A DNA stretch of 64,000 nt from Symbiodinium natans (taxonomy: Eukaryota > Sar > Dinophyceae > Suessiales > Symbiodiniaceae). The position numbers and the translations under genes are program-made. Every line of letters begins with the position of its first letter. The stretch's first letter is position 1. Below are positions 9,626 through 20,470 of this stretch, in pieces. A model generated the notes under the pieces. The model was given only the letters and a program-made list of their open reading frames with translations. It was not told the origin of the DNA and did not search any database. Location of the stretch: the NCBI GenBank assembly GCA_905221605.1, contig CAJNDS010002152.1:310001-374000 (forward strand). The letters are read 5' to 3'.

Positions 9626-12051
9626 TCAAAGCTCCCTGCATCGACCGGGTGCGACTGCGGTCGTCTTCTTCGACCATGATCGAAAGCCTCTCGAGCCTGA
9701 CATCTCCACAAGGGCAGAAACGCTGTCTTTCAACATCCTGAGTTCTCCTTCGACAAAGGTCTGGAACTTTCCTTGGCTGTTGATGAGCCAGGTCTGATCC
9801 TGAATGACCTTTCCCATGTCCATGGCACTCGCTTGGCCACGGAATCTCAAACACCCCATGAAGAACTCTTCAATCTCGATAGCCCCGCCACCATCTGTGT
9901 CTAGCAGCTTGAAGAAGGACCATGCATCCCAGACATCCAAACCCAGGGTCTCCAAGTAGCCTTTAACTTCGGGGCTGTCAATCTGCTCCTCAAACATCGT
10001 GAAGGTGATTGCGCCCGTCTCATTCGCCCCAAGCGTGCTGAAGACCGCCCGCAGCTTTTCCAAGTGAGCCTCTTTGTTGTCCAGCATCGACTGCACTAAG
10101 GTTGCATGGTCATTCTGTGCAGACTCCAAAGCTGTGGTACAGAACACCGCAGTTACGACCTTCGGCCAGTGATTGTTTCTTGACGAAGCACACTCTCCCC
10201 CGAAAGTTCCCGAAGCGCCTATGGAGTCCGAGCCTTGCGCAAGAACCACCCGAAAGACAAATAAGAAAAGTTGTTTGCTGAAATTGCTGGGCTACGTTCA
10301 TGACCGCAAAGTAGGTGAAGGAGAAGAACACGAGAAACGCAACGCCCCAAACTTCTGACACTGCCCGCAAGGGGGCTATAACCTCTTCCCAACTCACACC
10401 CCCGGCGATGCTCATGAATAAAGTCAACATGGTCTCCACGAGGCTGCCGAAATAGCGCCGTGCCTGCGCCTCCCTTTCAGGCAGCAGGAGGTGCGGAACG
10501 GACAGCGCTTCGTTCACCGCGGAGGCGAAGATCACGGAGAAGACGTACACGATCAAGAACAAGAGAATCAGCGCCCAAAGCAGTGCCTTGAGCGTGTGAA
10601 AAATTGAAGTGACCAGGGTCCGCAGGGCCATAACAAAGCGAAATACCCGCATGACCTGCACCACATTCATGGTTGAGAGGGTCGTAGGAATGCTGTGAAA
10701 CCCTCGAAGCCTTACACCACATCTCAAGGAGACAAGCAAGACAAGCAGGAGTCTGGCCCGCTTCGCCTGCTTACTTTGGTTCGGGAGAAGCTCTACGCCA
10801 AGCTTTGAAGTGCACCAAAAAAAGCCCTGGCCTGGACCGTTTTCAAGATGCGCGTGATGCGGATGATGCGGAAAGCCTTCAACAACAAAACTTTTCAACA
10901 GAGACTCAAGGCTCGTCAGCCTCTGCGACCCCCACCGGCTCAGTACATTCTGGAAGTGCGGTGAGTAGCTAAAGTGTAGCTACGTACTACTACTGTTCGG
11001 AGTCACGTGCTTCGGCACATTCTAAGCTTCAACTTGAAAGTCGAACACAAGAGCGTATGGGGCCGAAGGAAAGAAGCGGCTCACTGTTATCAAGCTACCA
11101 TGGGGGGGGGGGGGCTCAAGAAAGAGGCACCGGAGCGTGACTGTTTGCCAAGACCATGCCAAAGCACCTTCAGGCTGGAGACACTGTCGATGCCACTCAA
11201 CAAATCCGTGTTCTCCGTGCTCACGGCCTCCAAAATGTCTAGCGCAACCTGCGGTTCATTGTGCAGAAACTACTCAAACCTCAACAAGCCTATTTGACCA
11301 ATTCAATCCGCATGGAAATGCAAAAGCTCTTGCAAGCCAGAGCAACATCCAGGAGGGCCCCTGCGACAATCACAGAGTCGATCAAAGCCCACATCCAGTC
11401 CTCAGAAATGAAGAATCGGCAGCCGCCTGCGGCCACTCGCATACCCAGCTCGGTCGCGAAAAGGACTGTGTAAAAGTACTGGGCCAACTTGATTGAAAGG
11501 GGAGTGCTTGGATCTTCAATGCTTCTTTGCACGTCAAAGCCGATGAAGATGGAGTTTGTCACCACTACGAACGCAAAGAAAGCATCAAAAGCTGGATGGT
11601 TCACGATGCCCTGAACACAAGGTTTCCGGGGCACAGTCAAGCGCTCTGACTGATACACCGACATTCGACTGTGCACTTTCTGGGCATCCTCTTTCAAGTC
11701 GAGGTCGTGCTTCGTGTAGGAATTAAATATCGAGGGGGCGCCAGAGACGCTACCATTTCCACTAGGAGACTGAAGCGGTGACTTTAGCCGCACATCCGTC
11801 AGATCCTCGCCAGACACTTGAGGAAACTCGACGCTCTCAGATCCAAATGGTGAATCCACGAAAGGCCCACCGCTGATCTCTGCATCCATGCTTGTACAGC
11901 AGCGGAGCACCTGTTTCAAAAGATCCTCCTGAAGGGATAGCCGCTGCATCGACTTCTCATGCTGTTGGCTCAATACTTCGAAGGATTCCCTGAGCAGGAA
12001 GACCACCTTTTCTGCCACCAAGTCTGCCTCAGCGGGTGGGCTTTCCTCGTC
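9626..12051 (-). CDS. Single-domain voltage-gated cation channel with EF hands (copy 2)
   Basis: This is a paralogue of the 3.1-7.8 kb gene, directly upstream and on the same strand. Exons are 12051-11347, 11248-11168, 10876-10832, 10655-10296 and 10159-9626. The first exon carries the coiled-coil N-terminus and S1-S3 without interruption. S4 reads AFRIIRITRILKTVQ then VMRVFRFVMALR, S5 follows, the pore is TLFMSIAGGVSWEEV, then S6 and an EF hand (DTDGGGAIEIEE) preceded by a better preserved first loop (GANETGAITF). The last exon reaches a stop at 9626, but a GT near 9700 leaves open a further 3' exon. Introns begin GT, GT, GC and GT. A Gln replaces the fifth basic S4 residue found in the paralogue. 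The upstream first exon was not found; an inverted-repeat element lies just upstream at 12077. Confidence 0.86.
11102..11114. repeat. Poly-G tract in a channel intron
   Basis: Thirteen G in a row lie within intron 11167-10877 of the second channel gene. Confidence 0.9.
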
Positions 12052-12076
12052 CTGGCCAGAGATGCCCAGAGCGTAT

Positions 12077-12183
12077 GGGGGTTTCCGAGATGAGGGGGTA
12101 CCTTCTTGAGGTCCTTCTTTAAAGGGGATCCTACTATTTGAGCATCTATGTTCTGGGGGGGTCCCCTAATTTCGTAAACCCCC
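12077..12183. mobile_element. MITE-like short terminal-inverted-repeat element, copy 1
   Basis: This 107-bp element starts GGGGGTTTCCGAGA and ends TTTCGTAAACCCCC, which form imperfect inverted repeats. Its interior (GGTACCTTCTTGAGGTCC, then CTATTTGAGC) matches elements at 22822, 34823 and 43398. It has no coding capacity. AT-rich flanks could hide a two-base target duplication. Confidence 0.65.
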
Positions 12184-12477
12184 ATATAGTTATGATAAAT
12201 CATTTCCTACTGATGCTCGCGCGGCCTTTAGCATTCATGCAGGGACAGACAAGAAAGTTTCGTATAGTCTGCACAAAGCACCCATCAAGCTTGGGAAGAC
12301 TGTTTCATCTTGCTTCCTGGTCGTGGCTCCTTGCACGTTTCCGTGTGTGAATGCATTTTCAAGGCATGGAAGAGGCTACGTTGCCTGCTTCGGGGCTGAC
12401 CTTGGGTGCCCAGTGTCTCTTGCATCGTTTCGGAAGGTATGTTCGTGGCATTTTCCAAGACTCTCATACATGCCGTG

Positions 12478-12840
12478 GGACCGCAACTCTGTGCTTGCGC
12501 AAAAACCCTCGCAAATACCGTGGAGCTCGAATTCCGCGATGCAAACCCTCGCAAATACCACGGGACCAGATGCAAACCCTCGCAAATTCCGTGGAGTGAA
12601 AACCAGCAGAAATACCTGTTTGGAAACTCCCGCAAATACCTGCAATTCCCGCGGTACCTGAATTCCATGCTTGCAAAAACCTTGCAAATACTCTGGTATC
12701 CGAATTTGCGTGCTTGCAGATGCAAGAACCTCGCAAATAAAATTGGTGCCCCAATGCAAGCAACACCAGAATGCCCCGCTTCCAAAACCCCTCACAAATA
12801 CCGCGGTGCCCAAATTCCACCGCGGGCAACAACCTCGAGA
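12478..12840. repeat. Degenerate CGCAAATACC repeat array
   Basis: At least eight copies of a core close to CTCGCAAATACCGYGG are spaced about 30-45 bases apart, separated by GAATTCC or AAATTCC and GATGCAA phrases. The frames that run through it on both strands (RYLREF-like repeats) are products of the array. Confidence 0.75.
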
Positions 12841-14509
12841 ACACAAAGGCATTACTTCCATATTCCTTTTTTGCCTGGGGGTGGGGGGTGGGCGCGTCCA
12901 GACCGCCGACACCATTGTTTATCAATGGGCCAAGGTCTTGGGAGCTGCTGGGAGCCTCCGAGGTCCCCATCGCTCCCAAAGCGACATCATCGGTGATCTG
13001 GGGTGTGGCAAGCTGTGGGCGACAGCTCCCATAGATGAACAGCCGTAGAGGCCCTCAACTTGGGATGTTTCTCCTTATCACACTCCTTAATTGGAATTCT
13101 AATTTGGGGGTACTATAACCCCTATTAAAGGACAGTTCGTATAAAGGGGAACATCCCAACCACCAACCATAAGCAAGCTGAGGGCAGGCCTGACTGTCAT
13201 TGTGAAACGGCAGCTCCGGATGGTCCATGATCCGGCGTATGCACTGGGCTTAAAAAAGTGATGCCTTCAAGTCGGAGCCTAGTGACCCTGAGCCTAGTGA
13301 CCTTGTGGCCAACGGCCTGTCTGGACAACATAGGTCTTGCTTGGAACTGTGCTCTGCTCATGCTGCTCTGATATGAGAGGACAGGACCAAGCCAAAGCGC
13401 TGCAAGTTCGGAATGAAGCAAGGCACTCAACGCACAACTGCCCCGGTGAACAGCCGAGAAATCTGAAGGGGCCTCCTCCACGAAGCTGCTGGAAGTTGCA
13501 CCTGGCAACTCGAAGTTACAGCTCAACTCAACTGCATGTCGCAACCTGCTTTTGCACGCCACAACCTAAAACAAACGACGCGTCAGGTTGACCAATCTAC
13601 CGCGAGCTTTGCTACGCGTCCCGACGTCTGTGGCCTTCAGCTGGTTCTGGTGCAGGTGTTCAACTGCAGACAAGCCGGAGAAGACGTAAGACCCCCACGC
13701 ATCCAGCATGATCTCCTTCATCTCTGATTCGCAATGATCGAAGAGAAGGCTTGGCACTCGAGTGGCCTTCAGGGCCTTGGTGGGGGGGCCCAGATGTACA
13801 AAGCAGTGAGGCGTGGAAGGAGAGTAAGATGGCTGCTCCATCCCAGGACGGCATGGTGATGTCATACTTGGACTCCTCAACGGCAAAACACATAGCGGCT
13901 TCTGAAGCCAGATGTAGGAAACCTTTTCAAGCATCTCCGGCCTCATCAGCTCGGACCTCCAGAAAATGGGCAAACCCCCAGGGCAACAGTAGGGAAGTGA
14001 TGCGACTAGCAACTTCCCATCCCCAGGTCAGGTGCCTGGAGGCTGGACAGCAAGTTGCCATGCGTCTCGTTGAGCGGCTTCGGGGTGCTCATCTCAACAA
14101 ACTTCGACCACCTCAAGGAAGACTTCGCCCTCTGCCCTAAAGTTCTTTTTTTTCATCTGGACTCCGTGCTGCCCTAAGCCCTAAACCCTAAACCTTTAAC
14201 CCTAAACCTTTTTGCATCCGGGCTATGATGGGACCCTAAACCCTATGAACAATGGCCGAAGCCCCGTTTCGCAGGGCTGAAGCCGGCCTACGTCCACGTG
14301 CAGACTGGGGCCCTGCTTCATCCAAGTGGTCCAAGGAGCCCTGCATCAAGGCCACCATTGAAATGTCTCAGTTGATATGAAGTAGGGTTTGTATTTTCTT
14401 GTACCCCCAATCGGACAACAAGTATATACCCTCATCAATATGAAAAGGTAACATGATCTATCAAATCATGAGAGCAAAAATAGGCTGCCCGCACCCTGGC
14501 CAGCAGCTG
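12841..14509. other. Mostly unassigned; one possible exon near 13.7 kb
   Basis: A minus-strand stretch at about 13745-13665 encodes SEMKEIMLDAWGSYVFSGL, which reads like protein but has no identified partner exons. CCCTAAA tracts lie at 14172-14210 and 14234-14244. A sequence at 13098-13150 weakly resembles the inverted-repeat element. Nothing else was resolved. Confidence 0.4.
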
Positions 14510-14890
14510 CGACAGTCATCCTCCTGCCCTGCCTCAAAGAGCTGCAGGTCGATCTGCGCCTTGGATGGGGCACAAGGACTTTCAAGACAGATGCATGCAC
14601 GATCTTGCAACGCTCAATTCAATATCACTCTTCCGGAAGCTTCGGAGGCGCACCTGCTTGACCTCTAAGAGGAAGTCGAACATGCTGTTGCATATCGCGT
14701 CTGCGCTGCCCACCTTGCCCATGGCGTGTTGAAGCTTGGTTTGATCGGAGGCTCATTCTGACCCTGAAGCACTCCACAAACATCTGAGAAAAGGGCTGTG
14801 ATGGCATCCAGTTGCGGCGCCAAGGCAGCTGCAAAAACATCGCCGTACGCCCGACACAGCGGCATTTCCGCGTTGCCCACCCTGCCACAA
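14510..14890 (-). CDS. Exons of an unidentified helical protein
   Basis: Three minus-strand segments look like exons. About 14880-14765 encodes YGDVFAAALAPQLDAITALF and more. 14734-14654 encodes MGKVGSADAICNSMFDFLLE and ends exactly at a GTGCGC donor. 14559-~14512 opens after an AAG acceptor with AQIDLQLFEAGQEDD. The second and third join in phase at Gln-Ala. All are alpha-helical in character. I do not recognise the family. The 5' and 3' ends are unknown. Confidence 0.5.
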
Positions 14891-15544
14891 CTGCACAGCT
14901 CTCGAGCATCTGTCTGGATCCCATTAGGTTAGAAAACCTCCACAGGTGCCAGGAACTGAGCCTGGGCCCACAGATGCTCCCAAAGCTGTCGTAGACCTGG
15001 CTCGCACACACCACTTGGGCAATCTCTCAGGGCACGCCCCGTCTTTTGCAGCTTCGGGCTTACCACTCACCACTCTTGTTTTGGAACCCACATGTTCTAG
15101 GGTTCAGGATTTGCCACGGATCACCACTCCAAAAAGGATGACCCCCCCCTTTTTTTGCCACCCTGCCTGGCCAACCTGCGGATGCGCTTCCGGGCAAGCC
15201 CACCGTAAAGTGCCCCCGTCCGTGATTTAAAGTCTGGCACGCGCCCTCTTTTTTTTTTGGGGGGGGGCTTCGACTTTCGACCCGTCTTGTTGAGGTCCAC
15301 TGTCTGCTACTCATCACAGTTCTTCTACTAAGCTTCAAGGCCCATCGACCATCCGTATGCCCAGAAGCTTACAGGCTTGCAGCCCTTCTGTTTTGGGCAT
15401 ACTAAGGAACATTTGCTAGGCGAGCACCACAAAGTTTTGCGAGGAAAAGATAGGACAAGCTAAGCGACCCCTTTTGCCAGCACGCAGCTCCAGACCGGAG
15501 CCGAAGCGGTTTGTAGCGGACCTATTACGTTCAGTCGCTGTCTG

Positions 15545-15588
15545 CCCTAAACCCTAAGCTCTAAACCCTAAACCCTCAACCCTAAACT
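15545..15588. repeat. CCCTAAA telomere-like tract
   Basis: About six imperfect CCCTAAA units lie in spacer DNA. Confidence 0.85.
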
Positions 15589-15689
15589 CAGAGTAGCTGC
15601 ACCCATCTGCAGCTGCGGTGCCTGTTTGACCGTGCGATACTCGTCGTGGCCTTTGCGCAAGCCGGAGCAAAGGCCACCAATGGAAGCAA

Positions 15690-15771
15690 TATATAATAAT
15701 ATTATATAACATTATATGATATTGTATAATATTATATAATACTATTATATGGATATATATATATATATACC
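15690..15771. repeat. AT-only palindromic stretch
   Basis: About 80 bases of almost pure A/T (ATATTATATAA, TATATGG, then (AT)n) can fold into several hairpins. It is isolated within GC-rich sequence. No gene is seen on either side for several hundred bases. Confidence 0.8.
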
Positions 15772-16815
15772 TAATGCCCTCCGTTCCTCACCCTTGTGAG
15801 CTGCCTTCCAGGCCATCCTTGAAGAAGTGGCTGCACTGCGCAGCAAAGGCGGCCTGCAATGCACCAACGAGCGAAAGCCCTCCTTTAATTCCATGTCCGA
15901 CGCAAAGTGCCATCATTGGCGAACGACTTGCCAGCTCCTTTAACTGCAGCCGACATCGGTGCTATCCAGGATGGATTTTCACGGCTCGGATGCTTCTTCC
16001 GCAGCGCGCAGCATCAAGACAGCAAAAATGACCACCCCGTCGTATGTCATCCACAGATGCGCAGGGTGCCTTCGTGCGATCTACGGGCTTGCCCATTCCA
16101 TCCACACAGCTCATGCCTGGCGCAAAGACGGATTAACCTACCCCAAAAATCGGAGCGCAGCATATTTCGGGGGATGGACAGAAGAGCCGGGCACAGTTAC
16201 AGAACACCACGCAGAACACGGGAAAACTGATGAGACCAAGCCCAAAACAGCTTGTGGTACAGGACACAGATCTCCCAGGTGCGGTAAACTTTGGGCAAGG
16301 AAACGGCTAAAAACTGTGCGGTCAAGGTTCTGATTCCAGTCGCCCAGACATACTGATTAAGATTTCAGGTGAAACTGAAAGCTGACGCAATATTAGGCTT
16401 TTCGGACAGATATTGGCATCACGCTGGTAGGGAGATTGATAATTCTTGGTGCGTTTAGAGCTTAGAGCATGGCAACGCAGTGCAAAGGTCCCAACAGGTG
16501 CACCCATTGCTGTACACACATGCAAATCCGATGACAACCACGCAAGCGCAAGACTTGTGCAGATCGTTGAATTTGAGCTCACAACACAAAAGGAAATCAC
16601 CTTTTGCATCCAGGCCTCGTGACGAAATTCCTTAATACTGCAAATCCTACCTGATAATCCGAGGCAAAAAGCCCATGTGAACCCCAGCATATGATGCCGG
16701 CCCTGCTGACCTCGGCAGAACTCCTTTCTAGCGAGGAGTGCATCCTGCATCAGCAGTAGCCCAGGCTTGCATATGTCACAACGTCTGGGTAAGGTCAGTG
16801 GCATAAGCCGGCAGA
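15772..16815. other. No gene resolved
   Basis: Both strands have open frames, including a 169-codon minus frame at 16322-16831, but that one overlaps the stop of the gene at 16816 and probably reads through its 3' untranslated region. No domain or splice pattern was found. Confidence 0.4.
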
Positions 16816-17060
16816 TCATGATGACTTGCACAGCAGGTCCATACCCATGGCCAAGGCTGCCCTCGCTTGCTCCTCCACCCCCTGGGAAGCAAGCTGCTTT
16901 CCATGAGCCGGTGTGTGCGTGTGTGTCTCACACTCTGCACCTGCTCTGTCTGGGTGTGGCCCATGATCTGCTGTCCACCAACAACACCTTCGAACATGAT
17001 ACACAGGGCCCGACCGAACTCGCATCGCACCGGCTGCTTGACCGTCACGCTGGTTCAGAA
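16816..17060 (-). CDS. C-terminal exons of an unidentified protein
   Basis: An exon ending at 16941 encodes VRCEFGRALCIMFEGVVG followed by GQQIMGHTQTEQ and stops at a GTGCAG donor. It joins in phase to 16881-16816, opened by a CCAG acceptor, which encodes GVEEQARAALAMGMDLLCKSS less one residue to the stop at 16816. A further upstream frame near 17120-17060 (EEAVAHIARWAVTSVLLNQ) may be another exon. The intron is about 59 bp and GT-AG. I do not recognise the family. Confidence 0.5.
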
Positions 17061-18110
17061 GAACTGAGGTCACGGCCCACCTCGCTATATGGGCAACCGC
17101 TTCCTCGGCAGAAGACTCCACCACTCGGAGGCCTCGGCTTGCTGGAGCTTCCCTACTTACTTCCCTACTGCAGATGGCTGTCTTGCGAGGCTCCTAGTTG
17201 CCACAGGAAATCCAAGGAGGTTATGAAGCTGCCTTGTCACCACGAGTGCTCCTATCCTTGCCCGAGGAGAAGGCCGCTTTTACCGCGCCGTCAAAGGTGG
17301 CAAGCTTACTCTGCATCAGGACTATTCTTGGAGGCCGACCCACATCTTGGCACTGAAACCGCTTTCTGAGGCTCATGCAGCATCATTCCAGCGGGTATTG
17401 CGTCGGGCGCTCCATCTTTGTCCACCTCAGAAAGGTGTCACTCTTCGTCCCAACTAGAACCATCCCTCCACGGCCTCAAGACATGCGCATGCCATGTGCG
17501 AAAGCACGCCGAAAAGAACAAGCTACCGTTCCAAGGGTCCCGCTGTCAGGGCATAACTCACGCCCAGGACATTCGCCAGAAGGCGAAGCATCCTAGGCGA
17601 GTGCAAACCACACAGCTTCCCCAAAGCTTCTCAGGGCACTGTTCTACGAGGGTTCCAAGATGCATCCGAAACCTTCCACTACGAAGCCTAGGCCCAAAGG
17701 TCACGTCATCTCGGGAACTGCCAGCACAAATACGTTTCTGATGTCTTTTGTTCCGCGACTTTTGCAGCCACTAGACTCACTAGAATACGAGAATACTAGG
17801 CCAAGGGGAAGTGAAGTGCGGTCTGAGGTGTGGGCTGCATTCACCGGACGCCTGCTCTCGTCAATCACGTGTGCAGCCCGCGGTTGCCCTCGACTGCATA
17901 AGCCTATGCTCAGGATCGCAATGTATCGCCATCTTTTTCCAGCAGGATCATCCGGTCAGGCCTGTTGCACGGGTGGCTTTCTAGGGGTGCAGGCTGCCAT
18001 TTTGGGCAAGCGCCTGAATTACCCAGCATGAATAATGTTGAAACCTCTTTAGTGTGGGGGCCCCCCCCCTGAACAGTCGAGGCTGGATTTTGCCCTCTTT
18101 CATGGCCCAT
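17061..18110. other. No gene resolved
   Basis: Long frames are present on both strands without domains or matched splice sites. A short match to part of the dinoflagellate spliced leader near 17993 was considered and rejected as chance. Confidence 0.4.
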
Positions 18111-18130
18111 GGGATTTTATATGATTTTAG

Positions 18131-18262
18131 AGGAGTTTAGATAGATTCAAAAGGGATCCATATGAATTTAAAAAGGGATGAGCTTATATGAATTTAAAAG
18201 GGAGCCGCGCGAATCGAAAAGGGGTCCGGGATGAGTTTATATGAATTTAAAAGGGATCCATA
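18131..18262. repeat. Short tandem repeat with ATATGAATTTAAAAGGGAT core
   Basis: Three to four imperfect copies of TATATGAATTTAAAAGGGA, interleaved with GGGATCC or GGGATGAG, lie directly before a larger tandem duplication. Confidence 0.75.
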
Positions 18263-18265
18263 AGC

Positions 18266-18682
18266 TTCGGGGCGGAGGGGGGCTCCTGGACCACCCCCTT
18301 GTCGGATTGAAGGAAACCAACTTTTCAAATGGTTTCTTAAAGGGAATTAATGGTTTCGGGCCGGTTGGAATGGATGAGGTCGGCCTTTAAAATCACAAGG
18401 TCCGGCTATAAAATCATAAGGCCCGGCTTTAAGCCAAGAGACCAAGGCATCCAAATTCGGAGCCTCCGGGCCGGGGCCTTGACATAAAACAGGGTCCCAA
18501 ATCAGTGCCATTATTCGGGGCCGAAGGGGGCTCCTGGACCACCCCCTTGTCGGATTGAAGGAAACCAACTTTTAAAATGGTTTCTTAAAGGGAATTAATG
18601 GTTTCGGGCCGGTTGGAATGGATGAGGTCGGCCTTTAAAATCACAAGGTCCGGCTTAAAAATCAGAAGGCCCGGCGTTAAGT
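18266..18682. repeat. Tandem duplication of a ~248-bp unit
   Basis: Positions 18266-18436 and 18514-18682 are nearly identical (about 165 bases each, offset about 248). Each is followed by a shared CGGAGCCTCCGGGCCG phrase, so the whole 248-bp unit was duplicated. There are no coding features. Confidence 0.9.
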
Positions 18683-19146
18683 CGGAGCCTCCGGGCCGAA
18701 ACAAGCCCCAAACCCTTAAAACAAGTCCGGATTTCGGGAGCGGTTTGTCTTTAAAGAGGGACTCCCAAACAGTCAGGATGTCCTGAATAATTCAGCCAAA
18801 TTGTCTTAAAAGAGGGGGCCGATACTAAAGCAGGTCCAACATTATCTGGCAATGGAACCGCATGGAACCAACATAGGGGTACAGGTCACAGCAAGGCAAC
18901 TTTTTCCCTTGCTGTGCGTTAGCGTGGGCCTTAAAACTCCTCACAGTTTGGTCTTGAGCCAGCTTTTGCTTTGGCACTCCAATGGAGGAAGCCTCACACC
19001 CACTTCCCTGGTGCTTGTCAGCAGCTTGGCTGGTGAGTTTGTGAAACATTGTGCGTGGCACTGCCGGAGCGAGCTGGCCGTCGTGGTCTGTTAGAGTGGG
19101 ACTTACGATTGTCTCCGCGAGAAGTGTGTAATTCTTGTTTTGGGTG

Positions 19147-19440
19147 CTAGATAGCTTTGCACCGAGTTGCACTGAACCCTGTGGGCGGATCGCAAATGCA
19201 AATCTGCAGCTCAATCAACAAATCATCAGCAGCCCAAGCTGGTTGCGCAAGACCTTCGCTCAGCTGCACCTCAGCACGACAGGCCGAGCAAGAACAGCTC
19301 CCACTCCTTCCCGAAAAATGGCATTGGCTACGGCTAAGAGGCCCGCTGTTGTTTGCTTTTCTCCTCACTGCGTCTGGAAGAACTCGTTGGTGAAATCCTT
19401 CGCATCCTGCTGTGCATTCACATGTGAAAAATGCACTTGA
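19147..19440 (-). CDS. Possible 3' exons of an unidentified gene
   Basis: On the minus strand, about 19430-19375 encodes HVNAQQDAKDFTNEFFQTQ. After a GTGCTGAG acceptor, about 19270-19147 encodes VQLSEGLAQPAWAADDLLIE and runs to a TAG at 19147. The two could be successive exons of one gene. The family was not recognised and phase compatibility was not proved. Confidence 0.3.
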   Translation of the reverse strand, partial: SSAFFTCECTAGCEGFHQRVLPDAVRRKANNSGPLSRSQCHFSGRSGSCSCSACRAEVQLSEGLAQPAWAADDLLIELQICICDPPTGFSATRCKAI

Positions 19441-19819
19441 TGATGACCTGTAGTGCCTCAGTTCAGACTACTCAACTTCACCCCTCAATACCCGCATGCA
19501 GACGCTGGCAGACGCAGCAGGATTGAACAACACTGTTGTGCGCTAACCCCTAGGAGCCCCCCCAGGAGCCCCCCACAGTCCACAGCCTCTGTGGAAACCT
19601 AGCGCGGGCCACAATCAACCATCTCGTGTCTGTCGCGCACCGACAGGCTCGCATGTGCTTGGCTCGTCGTGTGGGGATGGCTGGCCGGGCTGAGGCCAAT
19701 TCGGGATCAGGGTCGAAGCCCCAGCGCAGTGTCCCGTTTGCAGCTCTTGACACTCACGCCGTGAGATGCTGTGCATGGACTATCGAGCCGGAGCAAACCA
19801 TTAATGGGCGAGAAGCTGC

Positions 19820-20205
19820 ATATCATCATCATATTCTACTTGTTCTTCTGCTGCTTATACGATTGTTACTATTCATCTTCCTCTTCTTCTTGCTATTATT
19901 CCTGTTCTTCTTCTTCTTAGTATAGTTTGTGTGTTTCTTCTTATTCTTCATCTTCTTCGTCGTCGCGTCCTCATCGTCATCGTCATCGCCATCGTCATGG
20001 CCATCAGAATAATCACATCATTCTTCGTCATCGTCATCCTCATCATCATCATCATCACCCACATCCTCCTCATCATCACCATCGTCATCGTCATCGTCAT
20101 GATGATGGTCTCTTCCCCATAATGTTATTCTTCATCGTCATGGCCGTCGGCATCTCGACATCACCCTCATCGTCATCATCGTCATCATCATTGTCGCCTT
20201 TTGCG
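19820..20205. repeat. CTT/CAT/CGT trinucleotide-rich block
   Basis: About 380 bases of TTC, CTT, CAT and CGT repeats lie just 3' of the EAG-like channel gene. Frames through it translate as Leu/Ile/His/Ser runs and are not genes. Confidence 0.9.
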
Positions 20206-20320
20206 CTTTTGGTGACAGCACCCGTGAGCAGCAGAAATTCAAATGCAAAAGCACGTTGAAAGGTTGAATGCTGGCGGTGGCAAGCCGCAGTTGCGTCAAC
20301 AAACACAGGCAGCCCCCTGC

Positions 20321-20436
20321 CTGGTTGCTGATCTCCACCCACTCGATCGACTCTGTGTTCATATGCTCAACGAACCTGGGGATAACTGCTGCGGGTTTCA
20401 CACAGCGCAGGAAAGCTCTCGGCACAGTGTGGCCAA

Positions 20437-20470
<34 letters not shown>

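Noticed and set aside
3098-12051. The two channel units as one two-domain channel
   Set aside because: Each unit has its own coiled-coil N-terminus and EF-hand C-terminus, and the upstream unit reaches a stop at 9626. Tandem single-domain genes are the simpler reading.
12285-12985. Frames of 166-196 codons on both strands with repeated RYLREF-like phrases
   Set aside because: They follow the degenerate CGCAAATACC repeat array; both strands are open for the same reason.
17990-18010. Possible relic of the dinoflagellate spliced leader (CCATTTTGGGCAAG)
   Set aside because: Only part of the leader matches, with one gap, on the plus strand and with no downstream start codon or exon. Probably chance.
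19820-20205. Plus-strand frames rich in Leu, Ile, His and Ser suggesting a membrane protein
   Set aside because: They are translations of CTT/CAT/CGT trinucleotide repeats.
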